Assembly (NCBI GenBank): GCA_023213395.1 | Contig: CM041465.1 | Coordinates: 194,563,741 to 194,627,740 of the forward strand | Direction of reading: 5' to 3' | Source: Cycas panzhihuaensis | Lineage: Eukaryota > Cycadophyta | Length of the DNA stretch: 64,000 nt | Shown: positions 48,413-59,418 of the stretch, piece by piece | Layout: each line of letters starts with the position of its first letter | Numbering within the stretch: position 1 is the first letter of the stretch | Program-made: the position numbers and the translations under genes | The notes under the pieces: model-generated | What the model was told of the DNA's origin: nothing | Databases searched by the model: none | Seen by the model: only the letters and a program-made list of their open reading frames with translations

Positions 48413-48625
48413 ACTAGGCAGACCAGTCAACCTTTCCTACCTACGTACAAAAGAATGTCAACTCCACATTCCTAGAATGTAGGAAAGATTCTAAAAAGAA
48501 GAAGATAAGAGTTCGTTGAAATGAGAAATTGTCCATTTCACCAAACTATATAATTAACTAATAATACATTAATAAATTGACATTACAAAGCCAACATTAT
48601 AAAGATAACATTAATTATTTCTAAC
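48186..48625 (-). repeat. Copia-2 5' LTR with expanded CT tract
   Basis: Pairs with 36939-37339. It is 39 bp longer, mainly from a pure (TC)n run at 48372-48408 that is short in the partner, and a small duplication near 48595. Confidence 0.88.
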
Positions 48626-48916
48626 ACATACACAATAAGCAATTAAAGATATACACAAAATATAGATGCATAGTATATAGAATTTATGATGGAAACCCTT
48701 TTGTCAAAAAACCCACCACAAAAGATCCCCTGGATCACATTGATTACACTCTAATTGATATATTGAATACAAGGGCTATAGGATGTATATATCCTTCTAA
48801 GAGATATCACCCAATAAGGGTTGTGACCTCTGAATATCTCGTGCCTTTTTGCTAATCACCATTAGTTAAACCATATGATCATTAATTATTGGCTTAATAT
48901 ATAACTACCATATTAA
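48626..48916 (-). repeat. Copia-3 3' LTR, left edge uncertain
   Basis: Minus-strand polypurine tract CGTTAAGGGGGGA (48917-48929) is followed by TGTTAATATGG, a clean LTR start. The interior on the other side is a Copia C-terminus. The distal edge coincides with, or is cut by, the Copia-2 end at 48625. Confidence 0.65.
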
Positions 48917-48929
48917 CATCCCCCCTTAA

Positions 48930-50956
48930 CGTGAATCTGAGGAGCCTACAACTTGTAATAATTCTGTTATCACAAAGGCTAGGACTATCCTGTAGCTTCT
49001 TTATCATTGTCGATATATCCCGCCTCAAGGATAACATTAGTGAGTCATAATCTGGTACACATCTTGGTGAATTGATCTTCAGTAAGTAGCTTGATGAACA
49101 CATCTGTAAGTTGGAATTCATTTAGATAGTAGTTGACTTACAACTTCCCTGTCTTGATCTGTTCATGAATGTAGTGGTACTGAATCTCAACATGCTTCGT
49201 ATATGCATGAAACTCTGGATTCTTCAATAAATGAATAATACTATGATTATCAATAAAGATAATAACATATCCATTAAAAACTCTACGAAAATCTAAAAGA
49301 CCTTATAACCATACAACTTCCTTCACACCAGTAATGAGTGCTTGATATTCAACCTCTATAGAAGATAGTACCACTGTTTACTGTTTCTTCGATTACTATG
49401 AAACAAATACATTATTAACACCAAATATGTGTCCAGTAGTGGACTTTTGATCATTAAAGTCTCCTTCCTAATCAACATCTATGTAGCCATGCAACCTTGT
49501 CTCTTCATCTTAATGGTATTTGAGACCAAAAGTGATTGTCCCCTTTAGGTATTTCAGAATTTGCTTCACTGCAACCCAATAAGGCTCATGAGGATTCTAC
49601 ATATAATGGAAAACTAATCCAATAACATAGGTGATATCTGGTCTATTATGAGTCAAGTAGATTAGACTTGCTACCAATTAGAGATACTTCATTCTATCTA
49701 CATAGGGTTTAGCCATATTCTTTTACAATCTTGCACCCTTAATACATGGTGTTATAATATGTTTACAAATTTGCATTTTAAACTTCTCTAGTAGGTTCTT
49801 CACGTATTGCAACTGCAACAACATGATTTGATCATCCATCTACCTGATTTAAATGCCCATGAAATAATGAAGTCTCTCGAGGTCAGTCATGTCAAAAGAA
49901 GCTCCCAAATTAGACTTGACTTTTGCTATAGTCTTGTTATAGTTGCTGTCGATGATTAAATCATCTACATACACCACATAAACAACTATTGAAGTCCCTC
50001 TCCTTTTCACATATAAATTTGGGTCGAGTTCAGAAAATTCAAAACCTTTAGCTTTTAACTTATTATTCATCTTCTCATTCTAAGCATTGGGTGCTTATTT
50101 CAGGCCATAAATTGATTTCTTTAATTAGCATACAAGATGCTCTTGGCCTTCCTTAATGAATCTCATAGGTTGTGACATGTAAATCTCCTCTTTCATATCT
50201 CTATTAGGAAATGTGAACTTCATGTCCATTTGCTGTAACTCCCAACTATAAGTAGCTCCTAAGGAAATGATTAATCAGATCATCGTCATCTTAGAGACTA
50301 GTGCAAACGTCTCCTCATAGTCAATTCCTTCTTTTTATTTGAACCCTTGAGTGACAAATTGAGCCTTGTACTTATCCACCTCTCCATCAGAGTAAAACTT
50401 CATCTTATAGACCCACTTATATCCAATAGGTTCTTCGTCAGAGGGAGCAGAACCAAATCCCATATATTATTATTCATCAATAAACCATACTCCTCCTCTA
50501 TCATAGCTCTCTATCATGGATCTCCTTGCACCTCATTAAATGAATTATGATCACTAGAGTTATTGGTGTCTATAAGTAGAGTTCAACTAGTATGTTGACT
50601 TTTTGTTTCTTTTTCATCAGTAAGGGTATGCTTCGCTATATTGAAATATTCAATAATCTTCCTTACCTATAATGGTATAGAAGGACCCATTGCTGGAGGT
50701 ACTTCTTCTCGTGGTGGCTCCTCATTATTACTTGACCCACTTGGTCCTACTTCCTCATGTATTCCAATGACTGGCTCATCATCCTCTTCACCTGACAAAT
50801 CTAGGAATGGGAGTATCGAGGGGTAGAAAGTCTCTTCTAATGATTTATCAGCATGATACATTGATGACTCATCAAATTTTACATTCCAACTAACCATAAT
50901 CTTTCTCCCCTATGGATCGCATAGTCTGTAAGCTTTATTTTGACCATAATGATGGA
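48930..50956 (-). pseudogene. Copia-3 RT, RNase H and integrase end
   Basis: From the upstream side: KAYRLCDP and KIMVSWNVKFDESSMYH (end of integrase), a KWVYKMKF-like RT start near 50400, and LKAKGFEFSELDPNLYVK. Then come YVVYVDDLIIDSNYN (YVDD intact, near 49980), GASFDMTDLERLHYFMGI, LVASLIYLTHNRPDITYVIG, GDFNDQKSTTGHIFG, VVLSSIEVEYQAL and the end QLTDVFIKLLTEDQF. Upstream gag, protease and the integrase core are absent. The reading stops at the LTR insertion at 50957. Confidence 0.9.
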
Positions 50957-51250
50957 TGTTAATGAATCAAGGTCATTAGATTAATTAAAGATGACTTTAG
51001 ATTAGCCAAGTTACATAGTTAAATGTAATTTCATTTACATTTACGTGTAATCTCAGGATCAAGTCATTAGGTGAGAAACTCCTTAAAAAACCCTAATGCT
51101 CATCCTCTAATATATAAGATTAAATATGAAGGGGAGAGTCATAATTCTCATCTCTTATTTTTAATTTTAATCTTATTATCTCTATTTTGCTCTTATTGTG
51201 TGTTATTACTTTAGTGTAGTGGATTGTGGCACTAGATCCTTCACCCAACA
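50957..51250 (+). repeat. Solo or partial LTR element X
   Basis: A 294-bp segment from TGTTAATGAATC to TCACCCAACA, followed after two bases by a perfect primer binding site. The TATA-like TAATATATAAGA near 51109 fits a plus-strand LTR promoter. It is inserted in Copia-3 coding sequence. No second copy was found in the window. Confidence 0.75.
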
Positions 51251-51252
51251 AT

Positions 51253-51265
51253 TGGTATCAGAGCC
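51253..51265 (+). promoter_or_regulatory. Primer binding site of LTR element X
   Basis: Perfect TGGTATCAGAGCC on the plus strand, next to the LTR end. Confidence 0.9.
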
Positions 51266-51372
51266 ATTGTTGACCACATTTCTCCACTAGACTTGCGCAA
51301 AGCTATTAATGCCTCTCACTCACAATTCATGTGAGGTTGAGGGCTTATTTGAGAACTTTATTTTGTATTAGA

Positions 51373-52186
51373 TGTTAGGATAACACCTAATGTGCATTTG
51401 TAGATGTGCACCTAGGGCCCCTCAAAGCCACCTTTGGGGCTCCTTAGGGCACCTTAAGTCGTAAATCAGCCACCATATGTTGACACAATTTTATTAAGGT
51501 ACACGCTCATTATTAATTTTATTATTTTTTAATATTAACTTAAAATTGTGTGCAGGTCAGGTTGAGACGCTTGCTGCCTCCCCAAAATTATCTATATAAT
51601 GGGTGGGAATACCTCCTTGGTGTTTTTTAATACCACTCACTATTTATTTAGAGTTTTTTAATTTGAAGAGCAATCATGTACTTATCATTGTGAAGTCTTG
51701 CATGGCACTTTGTCTTTCATTTAGTATTAGAGCTCACAGTTTCATTAATGACAATTGTGTATTTCATTTATGTTTATTATTCTCCTTTATATTAAAGTTT
51801 ATACTAAGGTTATCATTTAAAATATTTGATATATTTGTTGGGACTAACGCTAATGTCACTAAAGAACTATATGCCTAGGGCCCCTCAAAGGCACCTTTGA
51901 GACCCCTTAGGGCACCTAGAGCCTCCCAATAGCCACCTAAAGCTGATGTAGCTTTATTAAAGTACGTGCATTTATTATTATTATTATTATTATTATTTTA
52001 ATATTGTTTGAATTATTTGTCAGTTAACGTGTAGGTCAGGTGATGGTGCTTGCTGCCTCCCTAAAACTCTATTTAAGGGGTGGGAATACCTCCCTAGTGT
52101 TTTTTAACACTGCCAATTTTAGAAATAACTTATTTACTCAAGATGTCTGCGATCTAACGTCTCTCTCTGCTCCTATGAATCTGTCA
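51373..52186 (+). mobile_element. TRIM-like element: two LTRs around a 116-bp interior
   Basis: LTR1 51373-51719 (TGTTAGGATAACACC to GTCTTTCA) and LTR2 51836-52186 (TGTTGGGACTAACGC to AATCTGTCA) share the CCTAGGGCCCCTCAAAG block, CTTGCTGCCTCC and GGGTGGGAATACCTCC. The interior is only 116 bp and begins with a primer-binding-like TAGTATTAGAGC (51722-51733). There is no coding capacity, which fits terminal-repeat retrotransposons in miniature. LTR2 is again followed by a primer site, so this looks like part of a tandem array. No clear polypurine tract precedes LTR2. Confidence 0.75.
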
Positions 52187-52188
52187 TT

Positions 52189-52201
52189 TGGTATTAGAGC
52201 C
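52189..52201 (+). promoter_or_regulatory. Second TRIM primer binding site
   Basis: TGGTATTAGAGCC follows LTR2 by 2 bases. One change from the consensus. Confidence 0.8.
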
Positions 52202-52639
52202 AAAGAGGTATTTGATAATTGTTTATGCTGATCTAGCTCCTCATACGTTTGGCGAAAGTGCTGCATATAACTGCTTGTTGGATTCCTAGCAAGCTCATAT
52301 GTCTACTGGAGAAATTGGTTTGAAGTTTTGCCTTGTGTGAAAGAAGATCTCATCCTTGAAAGTCAATCTTCTACAATTGGTCAGAGTGACATTACTAAGT
52401 TCTTCACGTTTTGAAAAATTTTGGTTTCATTTGTAGCTCCGTTGCATCATGAGGCTTTTCATACTTTTCTATATAAATATTTAATTTTTTTTGAAATATT
52501 TCTTTATTATAATTCTTTATATGGTATATACTACCTCGATTCCATATTAAGCTTGATTTTTGGCTGTATATCAATTGTATAAGCGAATAAAACTGTACTT
52601 AAGGCAGAGATTCGCTGGTAATTAATTTTACAGAGCTAT
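52202..52639. other. No recognised feature
   Basis: The first 30 bases resemble the start of the TRIM interior (ATAATTGTTTATG against ACAATTGTGTATT). Beyond that nothing was recognised. Confidence 0.4.
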
Positions 52640-53345
52640 ATTAGCACATCCACTTGAGACCATGCACTGGTCGCTTCCCATCTACCTTCTTCACAATATT
52701 TATCTTCTGAACAGTCTGTCTACCTTCCAATTTTGAATGAGTAATATCAACTTTCCCACTACGCTCATGACGTTTCTGCCACAGTTCGCCGTTGCCCGGC
52801 TCTCTCCGTACACATACGTGTCTCTTGGTTTATTTGTATCTCTCTCATTCTCCCCTCTTGGTGGTTACCTACTCTTGTTGTGGCATTTGCCATCCTACAG
52901 ATCTTAACAACGTACTCTTCGTCCTCCCGGATCTGAAATTTATTGCAATCTTCAGCAACCGAATAGCTTTGAAACTGGTTCATAGCATACAGGATGCCAT
53001 TCGCACCTAAATTATCTAGGGGCAAATCCTCGCTTAGAACTACTTTATTTTCTGCCTGCAATAGTCTTTATAAATTCCTTACTCAAAAGCTTCTTTAGCA
53101 TTAGACTCATCATCTTATTCATGAGAGAATTAAGCTGAACGTCTGATGGAGCAATGGCCTAAGGAAGCTTGATTACTAGATTACACTGATCCTCCACCCT
53201 GCACTGAGTGCTCAGCTTTCATAGGGCGTCTGTCACCAATGGTATCATCATTACCACATTATTATCTTTCTATACATTGGCTTTGGATGTTCACGCAACC
53301 CCACTAATAGTTGAAACTTCTCTACAGAAGTCTTCGTCAGACTCA
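52640..53345 (-). pseudogene. Decayed protein-coding region, identity unknown
   Basis: On the minus strand from 53345 three successive long readings with few stops suggest one ancient coding region broken by frameshifts. They are MSLTKTSVEKFQLLVGLREH up to a block with DVQLNSLMNKMMSLMLKKLL, then NKVVLSEDLPLDNLGANGIL to EDEEYVVKICRMANATTR (53061-52765), then SGKVDITHSKLEGRQTVQK and VDGKRPVHGLKWMC ending near 52640. Base composition is more balanced than in the surrounding DNA. I do not recognise the family. It sits beside an inverted copy of the internal part of the right-end LTR element, in the place where that element carries host gene pieces. Confidence 0.4.
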
Positions 53346-53779
53346 TCTTCCTACAACAACCCCACTCGACAACATTAAATAAAATACCGACTTTTGTTGT
53401 ATAAATATTACAAATATCACCCTAGAGAACTAAGAGAAAGCATCAGTGCTAATATAAATTAAGCAACTTTGCGAACTCAATTTCTACAACATAGAAAGCG
53501 TTCACCGGCCAGCAACTTGCTAGTTGGTGATCATCAATGGGTCTGGAGAGAAACAAACCCTCACTCCATTTTGCCGTTTATATATATATTCTATATTTTT
53601 TATGAAATTTTCTTTTTTCTTTTTTGTTCATGGTGACCCATTTGCATCCATTATTTGGCAATTCGATCGATCTATATTTCGCCTGTATTCTTCGTATATT
53701 CAGGCGGCGATGGTATATCATATTTTGTTTTATTTATTTATTTATTTTTTAAAATAAAGTTTGACTTAATAAAATTAAA
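53346..53779. other. Junction between decayed gene and repeat; short inverted repeat
   Basis: Looks like leader or intron of the decayed region. At about 53681-53707 CGCCTG and CAGGCG form a 6-bp stem around a 15-base loop. TTTA microsatellite near 53731-53750. Confidence 0.35.
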
Positions 53780-54620
53780 TGAAATATTATTTAAATTCTA
53801 AGGTTTAAAAGGCTTAATCCCCCTTTAGTCTTAGCCCCTAATCATATTCCTTCTCAAGTGACCGTTTTGTTATCTTTTTAAAGGGGCCCTTTTAACTTTA
53901 TAAATATTTTTATTTTTTTTTTAAATTTCCTTAAAACATAAGGTACTTGGCTAATTTCTTTAATATCTCTTCACTGGGGTATCAGTTTCTAATAAAACCT
54001 ATTCCATTAAGTCCCGAATTTTCTGAGGTATAGTTTAGACTGGTTATTTTCCATATTTGGAGTCGATTTGTCCTATTTCTAATCAGTTTAAGTCAATCCT
54101 TTTTAAAAAAGACATTCTTTCAGATTATTAACATAAAAAGTATTTGCTGTTATTTTCATTATAACTTCTATGTTACACATCAGAATTCAGATCTGTCAGT
54201 TTCATTAGGAAGCTGACTCACTCCTCTTCGAATTGACATTATTATTTACAGGTTTTAGAGTGTTGTTGGAGACTTTCAAAGCCATAAAATTTGAGGTACA
54301 TAATAACTTCCAATTTGTTATTATTACATATTTTTATACACTATTTCTCAAAGTTATTAACTAAAAAGCATATTACACAGCTCTTCAAACTATATTTAAC
54401 TATTTTACATTATTCTATAGAGTTTTACTAGTTTTTTTCATAATCTTTTGAGCTCAGGCTCCTGTTAAGCCTAAAAAAGAGGACCTCATCTTTTGTACAT
54501 TAAAGTCTTGACTTGCAGGAACCCGTTCTCAAAACGGTCAGTTCCATTGAACAAATATTTTATTGATCTTCAAATTTGTACAATTTCATCTTAATTTGAT
54601 ATTATTTAGTATAGTTTTGA
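53780..54620 (-). repeat. Inverted, diverged copy of the right-end LTR element interior
   Basis: The reverse complement aligns by eye with 59440-60480. Shared landmarks in order include AAGTCAAGA, GGCNTAACAGGAGC, GAAGAGGANTGAGTCANCTTCC, a GATTGACTTNAA block, AACCAGTC/GACCAGTC, TTTNATTAGAAAC, AACGGTCAC and AGAATTNAA. Length is 840 against about 1040 bases, so there are indels. No coding capacity. It shows that the interior is a repeat family. Confidence 0.75.
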
Positions 54621-55500
54621 AACTAATCAACTTGAGGATTCCAGATATCCCAACATACTTGTCTTCTTAACCTTTTTTTAAGGAGTTCTTTATTTTATTT
54701 CTTATTAATCACTTATAATACATGTTTGAGGCTTTCATTTAATTTTCATATAGCTTCTTTTAAGTTGATTTGCAGAAAAAATTAGTCATCTAACACAAGT
54801 GACAATCCACGTGGTCCTTCAATATAAAATATGTACAATTCATTTTTTTCTTCATATTTTTTATCTTTCTAAAGTGAAAATACACACACACACACATACA
54901 CACACACATATATATTAGATTTTTAACATTATATATCTTCATCAAGACAAAAAGATTTCTTGTATTGAAAAATAATCATTTTCTTGCTCAAGTTTTTATT
55001 TATTCATTTAAAAAATTAAAACCTTAAGAATTCTTTTTCTCATCATCAAAAGTTTTATTTCAGATCTACATAGTTAAAAGGATCTTAGTTACTTTCCAAA
55101 TTTGCTCATATAATCATTATATTTCAAAAGTATAGCTAAAATTATACCTAATAAGTTCGTCAATTTATTCGAAAGGCATATACTTATTGAGAACATTTTT
55201 TTATTCATCCTTATTGAAAAGATCATTTACTTATTACACTTATAAAAGTTACAACTAGTTGGTAGTACACTTTACTTTCCAAAATTATTTTTCACTTTCA
55301 AGGGCATTATGATTACTTGCATATTTCTTTCAAAGAATTTATTATTTATTTCATCTTACTTAGAGGTTATTATTTTTCATTCAAGTTATTTTCTTGTTTG
55401 TATAAAAGGAATCTTTAAAAACTCTAAGTAAGACCACACTAATAATTAATTTATTTTTTACATTAAAAAAGATAATCCCTAATTGAACCACCCTCTTTTT
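54621..55500. other. AT-rich stretch with a CA microsatellite
   Basis: Nothing coding. Contains (CA)n with one interruption at 54881-54909 and short TATATATA after it. An LTR would be expected here if 53780-54620 belonged to a complete element, but I could not find one. Confidence 0.4.
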
Positions 55501-56109
55501 CTAGCCTTGCAAGGGGAACGGTTAGGACCCCTGAAGTTACCATCCTGCATACGCTAATCATCCTACTTATATCAGATGAGGACAACCATTAGCTATCAGG
55601 TGTATTCAGTGGCAAGCTGAGGTGCAGAACCTGTTCATTTTATAGTGTTTGGAGACCAAGGCTAGACCTCCGAGGGTGAGTGCCTTGGTTTAAGAACCTT
55701 CACTGCTACATTTATCGCTAGGCATAAGTCTGGTGCAGGTGGACCAATAACTCGGGGGGGGGGGGGGGGGGGGGGGGGGTGTAAAAACCTTCTTAGTAGC
55801 CCGCGTACTGAGGTATATAGAACTTAGCCCTCACATACCGATATATTGGGTCCCTATTTTGCCATGTGTGGGTAGGCACCACTAGATATGATAATAATTG
55901 AAGGTTGCCCCAGGAGATACTTAAACTTAGAGCCTAGTAGCCTTAATAGGTACTAGTTTACTTATTTAAAACTTTTAGAAAACCCTTGGGTTATACTTTC
56001 ACTTAAATTTTTTTTTTTTCAAAATTTAAATTCAATTTTTTTTTAATATTCATAATCAATTTTTGAAATCTCGTTTATCACACTTAGTCAATATAACTTT
56101 AGTTCAAGA
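55501..56109 (+). other. Probable leader of a Copia scrap, with a 26-base G run
   Basis: 55754-55779 is an unbroken run of 26 G. The flanks are more GC-rich than the surroundings and have no open frame. The position directly upstream of a plus-strand Copia gag start suggests element leader sequence, but no primer binding site was found. Confidence 0.4.
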
Positions 56110-56333
56110 TGATGTCTAGCTTTGGGAATATGATTATCCCCAAATTCGATGGAAATAATTTCCTAAATTAGACCCATCCTCATAGCTAACGACATGTGGG
56201 AAATTGTGAAGACAGACTACAATGAACTATGACCAAATCCATCTAATGCAGAAAAGGTTACTTAAAAAAAGAATGTCAAAAAGGATAACGAAGCCTTTGG
56301 ATCATTCCTTCTCAGAAATCTAGGCTCGTGGGA
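56110..56333 (+). pseudogene. Copia gag N-terminal fragment
   Basis: MMSSFGNMIIPKFDGNNF, then ANDMWEIVKTDYNEL, KKNVKKDNEAFGSFLLRNLG. This is the familiar start of Copia gag (F-D-G-x-N-[FY] then a L-W-x-I-V-x-x-[GD]-Y block). It has a frameshift and stops, and breaks off at 56333 where the Gypsy-3 LTR appears to begin. Confidence 0.7.
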
Positions 56334-56334
56334 G

Positions 56335-56638
56335 TGGTAATTAGCAGAAAATGAAGCCAAATAACACGAGTGCGCATGCAGATCACAGAGAATGAATCAC
56401 CAAAATGAGTACCGAAGTACTTTCTCCTTTCAAGATACCATACTCAATAACATTACAAGTGATTTAACCCTTTAAATACACAAGTAAGGGTCTTCATCCT
56501 TAATGATTTTATTGGTGGCCCTAGTGGCCTTAAATCTTATTGGATGGTTTAGTTGTCCATACACATAACTTACTAAACCCCTTAATCCTTACTTGTTGGT
56601 GGCTCTTGCTTGCTCCGGAAAGGTGGGGTTACGTTATA
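56335..56638 (-). repeat. Probable 3' LTR of Gypsy-3
   Basis: Lies between the end of the Copia gag scrap and a minus-strand polypurine tract (AGAGGGGGGGACC, 56639-56651) that follows the chromodomain. Begins TGGTAATTAGCAG on the plus strand and ends ACGTTATA where TACA would be usual. The partner LTR is outside the window, so edges are unproven. Confidence 0.5.
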
Positions 56639-56649
56639 GGTCCCCCCCT

Positions 56650-57835
56650 CTGAGACGCTGAGTCCCTGCAGCGTTGGAGATGAGGATGTTGCTAAATGAA
56701 CTCGTCCGGTTCTTAAGTAACTTCATCTACATCGCAGTTGACCTACTATACCAAGTGTTCAGAAATAGTGCGATTCTGGAGGTGGCACTAGCGACTAGTA
56801 AGGATTTGATCAAGAGGAATTGTAAGAGTTTACTCTTCAGAGAGAATGGGTAGGGTTGTGTGGGATGTAACTTTAGCTCTAAGGTATTTTTTTAGGCAAG
56901 ACACATGGAAGACATTATGGATATTAGTGTTTGGGGGAAGTTCAAGAGCATAAGCAACTTCACAAATTCTGTGCAGGATCTTATAAGAGCCATAGTAGCG
57001 GGGGCTTAGTTTATGCCCTTGATGTGACTTGAGTGATTATTACTTATAAGGTTGGAGGCGAAGGTATACTAGATCTCCAATATTAAAGGATCGATCAGAT
57101 TGGTGGCGGTTTGTAAGTTACTTCATTTGATTTCAGGCAGTGGCTAAATTTTGTTAAAGGGCAAGCAAGATTTGATCCATTTCTTGAAGCTTTTATTACA
57201 CATAAGCTGTTCTAAAGTTTGTGGCTAGGGTATGGTGGGAAGGTGGGTGGTAGGCATAAAAAGATAAAAAGGGGGACATACCAATAACATAATGATGGGA
57301 GGAGTTATACCAATACTCAGCCAGGGCAAGCCATGAGGTCTACTTAGCTTGGTGTTTCGAGGCAAAGCAACATAGATAAGTTTCTAAAGTTTTGTTTAGA
57401 ACCTCAGATTGGCCATCTGTTTATGGGTGGTAGGCAGATATCATGTTAAACGAGGTTCCAATAGTCTTAAAGAGTTCTTTCCGAAAGGAGCTAGTAAACT
57501 TAGGGTCTTAGTCGCAAATGATAGATGATGGGAAGCCATAGAGGTGAAATATGAATTGGACATATAAGTCAGTGAGATAAGAGGATGAATATGAGGTGTG
57601 CACTGGGAGAAAGTGTGAGTACTTAGTTAATCGATCAATGATTACCCAAATGGAGTCAAACTTGGCAGATGGAGGTAGGCCCATGATGAAGTCCATGGCA
57701 ATATCTTTCCACTTGCCTTGAGGAATATTTAACGGTTGGAAAAGGCCAGGGAGAGGTTTGGTCTCTACTTTATTTCATTGACAGGTGTCACATTCTAATA
57801 CGAAAGTGAATATGGTGGTCTTCATGTGGGGCCAA
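56650..57835 (-). pseudogene. Gypsy-3 integrase with chromodomain
   Basis: From the upstream side: the zinc-binding end HSGFDKTYRRIHADFFWPHM with CDTC, then MDFIMGLPPSAKFDSIWVII (first catalytic Asp), FPSSIICD*DPKFTS (second Asp), AYHP*TDGQSEVLNKTLE (catalytic Glu), ALAEYWYNSSHHYVIGMSPF, LPPNTNIHNVFHVSCLKKYL. A chromodomain-like NRTISEHLV and EFI*QHPHLQR end it. The chromodomain assigns it to the chromoviruses. All three catalytic residues are readable, but stops occur between them. Confidence 0.88.
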
Positions 57836-57839
57836 AAGA

Positions 57840-58985
57840 AATCTGCGTGAATCCGTCGATAAGTCTTATCAAAACCAGAGTGGCCGCCGAGGGGGGCTGA
57901 GTGGTATTCTGTTAGGATTTTACGGATGAATGAGGAGGAGGGATAGACAAAGATACAATTGTGGTAGAGGAGGTGATTGTTGAAGGTTGACCAACCTTTA
58001 TGGGTAAGAACTTTTTGCCTCCAATTAGGATAGTCTGGCTGGGCTTGATTTTTGACACATAGTTCATCAAGCCAAAGTGGTTGGGGGTTGTTGATGGCAT
58101 GGAGGCTTGGGTTAGGAACATTGTCGCCAGGATGAAGACATGAAAGGGCATCTTCCACTATATTGTCTTTGCCTTTTTTATATGTTATTGAGAAGTCAAA
58201 GACTTGTAATCGATGAACCCACCTAGCTTGTTCTTCAGACAATATTAGTTGAGTCAATAAATTATGGAGGCTACGATGATCCATGAGTATAGTGAACTTA
58301 GAGCCTAAGTGATATTGCCACTATTTATCAATAGCATAGAGAATAGCCTTCATCTCTTTTTTATATGTAAAGAGATAAAGCTCATGATCTTTTAATTTTT
58401 GGCTTTCAAATGTAATGGGATGAGAGTGTTGTATTAGGACTGTGCCTAAACCAAACCCCAAAGCATCGCATTCAAGTTGGAAGGGTTGGTTAAAATAAGG
58501 AGTGATGAGGACTAGAGTGGAGGTCATTACGAACTTGAGGTGGGAAAAGGCAGCATCCACTTCGGGAGACCATTAAAAAGCCTTTTTACTAAGGAGGTTG
58601 GTTAATGGGGTGGCAAGAGTAGCATAGTTACGCAAAAAGCATCGATACAACCCTGTGAGCCCAAGAAATGCTCATAGTTAGGTAAGAGTGGTAGGTGTTA
58701 GCCATGTTGTGATGATCGATATTTTATCGGGATCTATGCATACCCCTTCTGATGATATGATGTGACCTAAATATTTGAGTTCTGATTATCCAAAGTCACA
58801 CTTAGATAGTTTTGTATAGAGTTGGTGGTTTTACAATATTTGGAGAATAATTTCTAAGTATTGGATATGGAGATCCAGGCAGCCACTATAAATAAGAATG
58901 TCATCAAAGAAAACTATGACAAACTTTCGAAGGTAGGGCCTAAAGATTTTATTCACGAGATCTTAGAAGGTTGCCGGGGCATTAC
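57840..58985 (-). pseudogene. Gypsy-3 RNase H and partial reverse transcriptase
   Basis: RT begins abruptly at the insertion site with NAPATF and continues FRPYLRKFVIVFFDDILIYS (YxDD box as FFDD), YLGHIISSEGVCIDPDKI and AFLGLTGLYRCFLRNYA. RNase H follows with FQLECDALGFGLGTVLIQ, LFTYKKEMKAILYAIDK, TMDHRSLHNLL and YKKGKDNIVEDALSCL. The block 58284-57775 is open for 169 codons. The N-terminal half of RT lies beyond the element inserted at 58986. Confidence 0.9.
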
Positions 58986-59404
58986 TATAGGAAATAGAAT
59001 TGCAGGAGAACAGGGCAGAACATAGAATAAACTTCAATAGATCAATACATCAATACATTGTTGTAGCATAAATATATGAAACTTCTATATTTAATCCATT
59101 GTGGAAGGTGAGCATTACAAATTTCCCAAATGAGGGTGGTGTCTAAAGATACCAGGGTTGCACACCCCTTAATATTTATAATTTTGGAGGATTAGGGAAA
59201 CTCCTCAACCCCTAAAATTTAAATTAACAATAAAATAATACTAATTTAACTTAAATGAAACTAACTCAAATTAATTTAAATAAAATTAAATCTTACCATA
59301 ACTTACCTATACATGTTGAGCACCTACATGTGTAAAATGAGGTTGATGAGGTGTATAATCTTGGTTGAAAGGTGGGAGTGGAGTGATGACGATTAACTCT
59401 AACA
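58986..59404 (-). repeat. 3' LTR of the gene-carrying element
   Basis: 419 bp from TATAGGAAATAGAATT to CTCTAACA. The left flank is ATTAC (58981-58985), which would be the target duplicate. Its partner is beyond the right edge. Confidence 0.85.
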
Positions 59405-59418
59405 TTCTCCCCCTTAAT
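59405..59418 (-). promoter_or_regulatory. Polypurine tract of the gene-carrying element
   Basis: Minus-strand ATTAAGGGGGAGAA, directly next to the 3' LTR. Confidence 0.8.

Larger units (their letters stand above)
36939..48625 (-). mobile_element. Copia-2, nested in Gypsy-2, itself interrupted by Copia-5
   Basis: LTRs are 36939-37339 and 48186-48625. The left LTR is followed by a minus-strand polypurine tract and the right LTR is preceded by a degenerate primer site, so it runs on the minus strand. The interior holds a long leader, gag, GAG-pre-integrase, integrase, RT and RNase H, with Copia-5 inserted late in RT. About 17 differences in 120 nt of LTR by eye suggest an old insertion. The 5-bp flanks TATAT (36934-36938) and CATAC (48626-48630) differ only by two C/T changes and may be a decayed target duplication. 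Confidence 0.88.
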
